NCBI GenBank assembly: GCA_910584125.1
Contig: CAJTXU010000008.1
Span: 18,092-82,091 of the forward strand
Direction: 5' to 3'
DNA length: 64,000 bases
From: an uncultured Muribaculaceae bacterium
Lineage (GTDB): Bacteria; Bacteroidota; Bacteroidia; Bacteroidales; Muribaculaceae
The notes beneath the pieces were generated by a model. The model searched no databases and was not told where the DNA came from. It worked only from the letters and a program-made list of their open reading frames with translations. Below, piece by piece: positions 59,665 to 64,000 of this stretch. How positions within the stretch are numbered: position 1 is the stretch's first letter; every line of letters begins with the position of its first letter. A program made the translations under genes and the position numbers.

Positions 59665-61042
59665 ATCAGACCGGGATATGAACATGGAAACGCGAAAGAA
59701 AGGATTCTGGCGACGCTACCGCGACGAGTATGTCGAGCTGATGCGTCTTGGTTTTCCCGTGCTGCTCACTCAGCTCGGCGTGATAGTCATGAGCTTCACC
59801 GACACGATGATGGTGGGCGCCTACGGCGTCGAGCAACTCGCGGCGTCGGCTTTCGTCAACAGTGTCTTTCTGATTCCGTTGGTGATGCTGTCGGGTCTCG
59901 CCGCGGGAATCACCCCGTTGGTAGGGGCTCTGTTCTCTACGCGTGAACATGCCGAGACAGGACGCGTTGCGCGCGCGGGCCTTCAGATCAACGCGCTGGT
60001 GTCGTCGGTTTTCACACTGGTGATGGGCGGCCTCTATTTCTTCCTCGACTGCTTCGGACAGTCTGACGAGATTCTGCCGGTGGCGCGGCCTTATTTCCTG
60101 ACATTGCTCACGACGCTGATACCGATGTCGCTCTTCAACGCGTTCACGCAGACCAGCAACGGACTGACCGACACACGCGCGCCGATGTATTTCATCCTCG
60201 GCGCGATAGTCCTGAATATCGTGGGCAACTGGCTGCTGATATTCGGACATTGCGGATTCCCGGAACTCGGTCTGACAGGGGCCGGCATCGCCACTGCCGT
60301 GGCGCGTCTGGCCGGACTCGTCGGCATATATGTCATGTATCGGCGGGCGCGGCGATACGCGCCATATCGCGCCACGCTGTTCGGCCCGGGGCATCTCGGC
60401 CGCCAGCGCGTCAAGGTGTGGGTCACGTCCTATCCGGTCATGATCCAGACAGGTGTGGAGTGCTCGCTATGGTCGGTAGGCGCCGTGGCCTGCGGCTGGT
60501 TCGGCAAGATCCAGCTCGCCGCCTTCCAGGTGGTCAACACTATCGGCCAGCTCGGGTTCATGACCTACATGAGTTTCGGCGTGGCCGTGTCGATACGCGT
60601 CGCCAACTATTGCGGACTCGGCGACGAGCGCGGCGCGGGCGACACCACTCGCGCCGGCCTGCATCTCAATATGGTGCTCGCCACGCTCGCCTCCCTTGTG
60701 ATGACGCTGTTGGCGCACCCGCTGATCGGGGCGTTCACGCCCGATTCGGCGGTGATATCGGCCGCCGAGATGTTCATCGTTCCGCTCGTGCTCTACCAGT
60801 ATCTCGACGCGGCGCAGCTGACGTTCATCAACGCCATCCGCGGCACTTCGCAGGTCAAGCCGCTTCTATGGATAGCGTTGGTGAGCTATGTGGCCGTCGG
60901 CATACCGGTGATGATGCTCTTCGCGCTCGGCCTGGACTGGGAGAGCGTTGGCGTCTACTACAGCTTCGACATCGCCCTGCTCTGCGCCGCTGTGCTGGCG
61001 GGGCTGGTATTCAGAAATTTAAAAATAGAAAATAGAAAATAG
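59654..61042 (+). CDS. MATE family efflux transporter
   Basis: 462 residues from the ATG overlapping aroA. Twelve membrane helices; NorM-type motifs VLLTQLGVIVMSFTDTMMVG and LNIVGNWLLIFG. It exports cationic drugs or metabolites in exchange for Na+ or H+; substrate unknown. Coupled to aroA by overlap. Confidence 0.9.
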   Translation: MNVESDRDMNMETRKKGFWRRYRDEYVELMRLGFPVLLTQLGVIVMSFTDTMMVGAYGVEQLAASAFVNSVFLIPLVMLSGLAAGITPLVGALFSTREHAETGRVARAGLQINALVSSVFTLVMGGLYFFLDCFGQSDEILPVARPYFLTLLTTLIPMSLFNAFTQTSNGLTDTRAPMYFILGAIVLNIVGNWLLIFGHCGFPELGLTGAGIATAVARLAGLVGIYVMYRRARRYAPYRATLFGPGHLGRQRVKVWVTSYPVMIQTGVECSLWSVGAVACGWFGKIQLAAFQVVNTIGQLGFMTYMSFGVAVSIRVANYCGLGDERGAGDTTRAGLHLNMVLATLASLVMTLLAHPLIGAFTPDSAVISAAEMFIVPLVLYQYLDAAQLTFINAIRGTSQVKPLLWIALVSYVAVGIPVMMLFALGLDWESVGVYYSFDIALLCAAVLAGLVFRNLKIENRK

Positions 61043-61061
61043 AAATTCAACATTCAACATT
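61018..61061. repeat. Low-complexity spacer repeats
   Basis: AAAATAGA units followed by two ATTCAACATT units directly before the PAS gene; AATTCAACATTCA also occurs at 25702-25715. Confidence 0.5.
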
Positions 61062-61412
61062 ATGGAAGCAATCATCCCCGCCTGGGCCGAAGGCCTCGAC
61101 TGCGCCGTCACCGTGTGTGACGCCGAGGGAGTCATCATCTTCATGAACGCCCGCTCGCGCGAGACATTCGCGCGTCACGGCGACATCATCGGGCACAGTC
61201 TGTTCGACTATCATCCCGAGCATGCGTGCGCCACAATCCGCCGACTGCTCGCCGAAGGCTCCAGCAACACTTATTCCATCACCAAACAGGGCCGCAAGAA
61301 GATCATCCATCAGACGCCCTGGCGCCGCGAAGACGGCACGGTGGGCGGTCTCGTGGAAATCTCCTTGGTCGTTCCCGAAGTCTTCCCCCACTACGACCGC
61401 GATAAGAAATAA
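61062..61412 (+). CDS. Single-domain PAS protein
   Basis: 116 residues that form one PAS fold: AVTVCDAEGVIIFMNARSRETFARHGDIIGHSLFDYHPE, then TYSITKQGRKKIIHQTPWR and GLVEISLVVPE. No kinase or output domain. It may sense a small ligand or redox state and act through a partner. It lies 19 bases after the MATE gene and 30 before ridA. Confidence 0.85.
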   Translation: MEAIIPAWAEGLDCAVTVCDAEGVIIFMNARSRETFARHGDIIGHSLFDYHPEHACATIRRLLAEGSSNTYSITKQGRKKIIHQTPWRREDGTVGGLVEISLVVPEVFPHYDRDKK

Positions 61413-61442
61413 CCCCAATATTAACCTTAAAAAACAGAAACA

Positions 61443-61817
61443 ATGAAAGAAGCAATCGCAACCAAGAACGCGCCGGCCGCCATCGGCCCCTACTCGCAGG
61501 CAATCCGCACCGAGGGTCTCGTATACTGCTCGGGACAGCTCCCCATCGACCCGGCCACAGGCAAGATGCCCGAGAACGTCAAGGACCAGACCCGCCAGAG
61601 CCTGGCGAACGTCAAGGCGATCCTCGAGGCCGAGGGTCTAACGATCGACCATGTGGTTAAGACCACCGTGCTGCTGGCCGACATGTCGCTCTTCGGCGAG
61701 ATGAACGAGGTATACGGCGAGACATTCTCGCAGCCCTATCCGGCCCGCTCGGCGTTCGCCGTCAAGGCCCTCCCGATGGGTGCCCTCGTCGAGATCGAGG
61801 TCATCGCCACCCGGTAG
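61443..61817 (+). CDS. ridA: RidA family deaminase
   Basis: 124 residues. It hydrolyses reactive 2-aminoacrylate-type enamines from PLP enzymes. Motifs: APAAIGPYSQAIRTEGLVYCSGQLPIDPATG, YPARSAFAVKALPMGALVEIEVIA with the catalytic Arg (YPARS). Confidence 0.95.
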   Translation: MKEAIATKNAPAAIGPYSQAIRTEGLVYCSGQLPIDPATGKMPENVKDQTRQSLANVKAILEAEGLTIDHVVKTTVLLADMSLFGEMNEVYGETFSQPYPARSAFAVKALPMGALVEIEVIATR

Positions 61818-61850
61818 AATGATGAATGATTAAGAGTGCGTTCTTAAAAT

Positions 61851-61896
61851 CAGACTGACAAATTATTAAGCAACTGCTTAATAATTTGTCAGTCTG
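61851..61896. terminator. 22-bp perfect inverted repeat after ridA
   Basis: Arms at 61851-61872 and 61875-61896 match perfectly around the two-base loop AC (start CAGACTGACAAAT, end ATTTGTCAGTCTG). The AT-rich centre and near-absent loop are unlike a standard terminator, but the position between convergent genes fits one. Confidence 0.6.
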
Positions 61897-61985
61897 GCAG
61901 CAGTCCTGCTCAATTTTTATCGGCGCTCTATACTCTATAGAGGGAAACCGGTAAAATTCGCAAGTATGCACCGCTTGCGGCGGAA

Positions 61986-62630
61986 TCATATTTCATGAAA
62001 GTGCGATCGGTCGAATCCACAAACGGGGCATCGATAATCTTCTGGAATATCGGTTTCTGTCTCGACCACGTACCCGCAGATGTCGCATTTGAACCGACGG
62101 ATATCTGCAGCAGTATCAGCCACCGGTTCATCCGCTGCGCGGAATGTGGGAGCATTCTTAGGCGCATTTCCTTTGATTACATTATGATAATATGCATATG
62201 TCATCGGTGTGCCGTCGCCGCTGCGTGAATCCTCCAGCTTGCCAATAACAATCACATGGGTGCCGCAGTCAATAAATTCTACCGCAGACAGAACAAGACG
62301 TCCGCAGAAATTTCCATTGACAGCGGGTGTGCCGTCAAGTTCTTCATATCCGAAGTCGGCATACTTGTCGGATTCACGGGAAGACCGAAAGCCGAACGAA
62401 CTTATTATGGCGGGATCAGTATCCTCAGATATAATCGACAGACTGAATTTAGGATTCTCCTTTATACAATCCAGCGTATAGTTGTTTTTATTGAGGCTGA
62501 TCGCCAGTTTCGGATTCTCGCTTGTGACCTGAAAGCAGGTGTTGATTATACAGCCTGCGGGTCTGTCGCCGGAATAGCATCCGACGACATAAAGCCCGTA
62601 GGTTATATCATATAGAGCATTGCGTCCCAT
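61986..62630 (-). CDS. Flavin reductase-rubredoxin fusion
   Basis: 214 residues from the ATG at 62630. The N-terminal FMN-binding split-barrel (1-150; ITYGLYVVGC, GCIINTCFQVTSENPKLAISLNK) is followed by a C-terminal rubredoxin (FKCDICGYVVE and RCPVCGFD, four Cys). It probably delivers electrons to the rubrerythrin encoded 13 bases upstream. Last gene of the perR-rbr operon. Confidence 0.9.
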   Translation of the reverse strand: MGRNALYDITYGLYVVGCYSGDRPAGCIINTCFQVTSENPKLAISLNKNNYTLDCIKENPKFSLSIISEDTDPAIISSFGFRSSRESDKYADFGYEELDGTPAVNGNFCGRLVLSAVEFIDCGTHVIVIGKLEDSRSGDGTPMTYAYYHNVIKGNAPKNAPTFRAADEPVADTAADIRRFKCDICGYVVETETDIPEDYRCPVCGFDRSHFHEI

Positions 62631-62643
62631 TTTGTCAGGGACA

Positions 62644-63186
62644 TCAATAGTTCTTCGCCTCAATCTCGAAGAAACTGCGCTTGTGGTTGCATACGGGACA
62701 TACCTCAGGCGCTTTCTTGCCGAAATGGATATGACCGCAATTGCGGCAGATCCAGACTGTATCTCCCTCGCGCGAGAACACGAGGCCCTCCTCGATGTTC
62801 TGCAGCAGACGACGGTAGCGTTCCTCATGGTGCTTCTCTATCGCTGCTACGGCACGGAATCGATAGGCGATCTCCGGGAATCCCTCTTCGTCGGCCTCGT
62901 CAGCCATCTTTGCATACATGTTGGTCCATTCGTAGTTCTCTCCCTGAGCCGCGGCCTGAAGGTTCTCCATTGTGTCGGAAATCTCACCTCCGTTCAGGAG
63001 CTTGAACCAGAGTTTTGCGTGCTCTTTTTCGTTGTTTGCAGTCTCTTCGAAGATCGCGGCGATCTGCTCGTATCCGTCTTTGCGTGCTTTTGAAGCGAAG
63101 TAGGAATACTTGTTGCGAGCCATTGATTCACCGGCGAACGCTTCCTGAAGGTTGCGCTCTGTCTTTGTTCCTTTTAAATCTTTCAT
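62644..63186 (-). CDS. rbr: Rubrerythrin
   Basis: 180 residues from the ATG at 63186. A ferritin-like four-helix domain with EEx..H pairs ([36 protein letters not shown]) binds a di-iron centre; a C-terminal rubredoxin has CRNCGHIH and [13 protein letters not shown]. It reduces hydrogen peroxide in anaerobes. Confidence 0.96.
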   Translation of the reverse strand: MKDLKGTKTERNLQEAFAGESMARNKYSYFASKARKDGYEQIAAIFEETANNEKEHAKLWFKLLNGGEISDTMENLQAAAQGENYEWTNMYAKMADEADEEGFPEIAYRFRAVAAIEKHHEERYRRLLQNIEEGLVFSREGDTVWICRNCGHIHFGKKAPEVCPVCNHKRSFFEIEAKNY

Positions 63187-63208
63187 TTTTTGGTGTTGTA
63201 TTTTGGGT

Positions 63209-63637
63209 TTAAATTGTGTGTGCCTTATCACATTCCGGACATATGCCCTTGAAATAGACATTTATGTTATCGCATTTATAGCCGGACGGTGCCGGAAGCT
63301 GCGACATGTCAAACGGTATGTCAATAATTTTTCTACAGTAACGGCAAATAAAATGCGCGTGTTGAGCATAAAGTTTTGAATCATATCTTGTTGAGTCAGA
63401 TGCGATGTCGATGTCATTGACAAGGCCTTTGTCCGCAAGCAGTTTAACACTACTGAAAACGGTAGTTCTCGACAGTGTGGGATTATTCCTGCGCAAAAAG
63501 GAAAAAATCTCCTCGGCTGTAGGATGACTCCTGCATGAAGATATAAATTCAAAAATCTCAAGCCTCTGGATGGATGGCCTGATTCCAGCGTCCGTGAGCT
63601 TCTTAAGAAGAGCGGTTTTATTGACGTTGTTTTGCAT
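63209..63637 (-). CDS. perR: Fur family peroxide-responsive repressor (PerR-like)
   Basis: 142 residues. An N-terminal winged HTH ([40 protein letters not shown]) precedes the metal region [11 protein letters not shown] and GICPECDK (two CxxC, structural Zn). Its co-transcription with rubrerythrin (22-base gap) indicates peroxide sensing rather than iron uptake control. Confidence 0.9.
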   Translation of the reverse strand: MQNNVNKTALLKKLTDAGIRPSIQRLEIFEFISSCRSHPTAEEIFSFLRRNNPTLSRTTVFSSVKLLADKGLVNDIDIASDSTRYDSKLYAQHAHFICRYCRKIIDIPFDMSQLPAPSGYKCDNINVYFKGICPECDKAHTI

Positions 63638-63666
63638 ATGAAATTATATCAAATCTGTATTGAGTA

Positions 63667-63697
63667 CAAAGATATATTAAATCCGGGATATTTCAAA
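63667..63697 (-). promoter_or_regulatory. perR-rbr operon promoter
   Basis: On the minus strand TATCTTTG (63674-63667) and TTTG (63697-63694), spacer 19. AT-rich dyad ATATAT/AAATCC surroundings could contain a Per box. Confidence 0.65.
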
Positions 63698-63724
63698 GTA
63701 ATTTAACATTCTTTACGTGTTCCT

Positions 63725-63759
63725 TAAAATTTCGTGGCCGCAGGTGCGGCGAAATTTTA
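63725..63759. terminator. Hairpin in the perR/tRNA-Gln gap
   Basis: Arms TAAAATTTCG and CGAAATTTTA around an inner GCCGC/GCGGC stem. It lies upstream of perR and downstream (minus strand) of tRNA-Gln, separated from the tRNA by 165 bases. The 63760-63880 stretch has ATCGTCA-type short repeats and no gene. Confidence 0.55.
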
Positions 63760-63880
63760 GAGTGCCTTCAATGATTATGCACTCCGATTAGGCACTCCGC
63801 AGGCTATTCCTGTCATTTATCGTGATTCATCGTCAATTATCGTCATTATATGGCGATCCTAAAAGGCAAGGAGACTCAAT

Positions 63881-63916
63881 AAAAATTGCAACTGATTGAG
63901 AGGCAATCGGTTGCAA
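63881..63916 (-). terminator. tRNA-Gln terminator
   Basis: Stem TTGCAACTGATTG/CAATCGGTTGCAA with one G-T pair, followed on the minus strand by five T. Confidence 0.75.
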
Positions 63917-63924
63917 TTCAAAAC

Positions 63925-63997
63925 GTTGTCTTACCAGGATTCGAACCTGGACAGGCAGAACCAAAAACTGCAGTGCTACCATTACACCATAAGACAA
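63925..63997 (-). tRNA. tRNA-Gln (anticodon TTG)
   Basis: Minus-strand cloverleaf: acceptor TTGTCTT/AAGACAA, D-arm GGTGTAATGGTAGCAC, anticodon loop TTTTGGT, T-arm CCAGGTTCGAATCCTGG. No CCA encoded. It is complete just inside the window edge. Confidence 0.95.
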
Positions 63998-64000
63998 TCC

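Overview
The window looks like chromosomal DNA from a GC-rich member of the Bacteroidales, most like Muribaculaceae. The evidence is the Bacteroidetes-type promoters (TAnnTTTG at -7 with a TTG/TTTG about 20 bases upstream), the absence of convincing Shine-Dalgarno sites, families largely confined to Bacteroidetes (DUF4831, DUF3098, DUF4492, an Hmu-type chelatase operon, proteins with C-terminal secretion tails), and gene orders such as pdxJ/CBS/nadK and ftsX-DUF3098-uppP-truB-queA. The species assignment is inference.

Bases 1-7792 hold the most unusual region: a probable ribosomally made, modified peptide (RiPP) cassette. In order it has the end of a TonB-dependent-type outer-membrane barrel, a 98-residue Cys-rich precursor with a GG leader, a radical SAM/SPASM maturase, a second full-length barrel paralogous to the first, and a peptidase-containing ABC exporter (C39 peptidase + membrane domain + ATPase). 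The precursor-maturase stretch is visibly AT-richer than its surroundings.

Bases 7851-21146 are mostly housekeeping: tonB-exbD-exbB-pdxJ on the minus strand, divergent from a CBS-like gene and nadK; then secG, a small hypothetical gene, an LptE-like lipoprotein and a sigma-54 activator (minus). These are followed by an isolated phage-portal-like gene, an MFS transporter, an aldose epimerase, a glycosyltransferase and class II fructose-bisphosphate aldolase. Bases 21320-27109 carry xseB, xseA, DUF4831 and nnrDE (one operon) and an LRR surface protein.

Bases 27237-37306 are a haem/iron region on the minus strand: a PepSY membrane protein, then an operon resembling hmuYRSTUV (calycin-like lipoprotein in the hmuY place, TonB receptor, CobN/HmuS-like chelatase, membrane protein, ExbB-like channel, DUF2149 protein). 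The two promoters share a 10-base element at -33. A 640-base gap then holds a candidate small RNA, followed by a frameshifted Rpn-type nuclease gene.

Bases 38960-46165 carry mtaB-GT2-surE (minus) and ftsX-DUF3098-uppP-truB-queA (plus). Bases 46237-56660 carry DUF4492, a small barrel protein, a secreted protein with a sorting tail, a decayed relative of such proteins, and the Lrp-YfhO-methyltransferase-xerD and methyltransferase-rbfA-lolE groups. Bases 56734-64000 carry two identical tRNA-Val genes, a second queA-family gene with aroA and a MATE transporter, a PAS protein, RidA, a PerR-rubrerythrin-rubredoxin/flavoprotein oxidative-stress operon, and tRNA-Gln.
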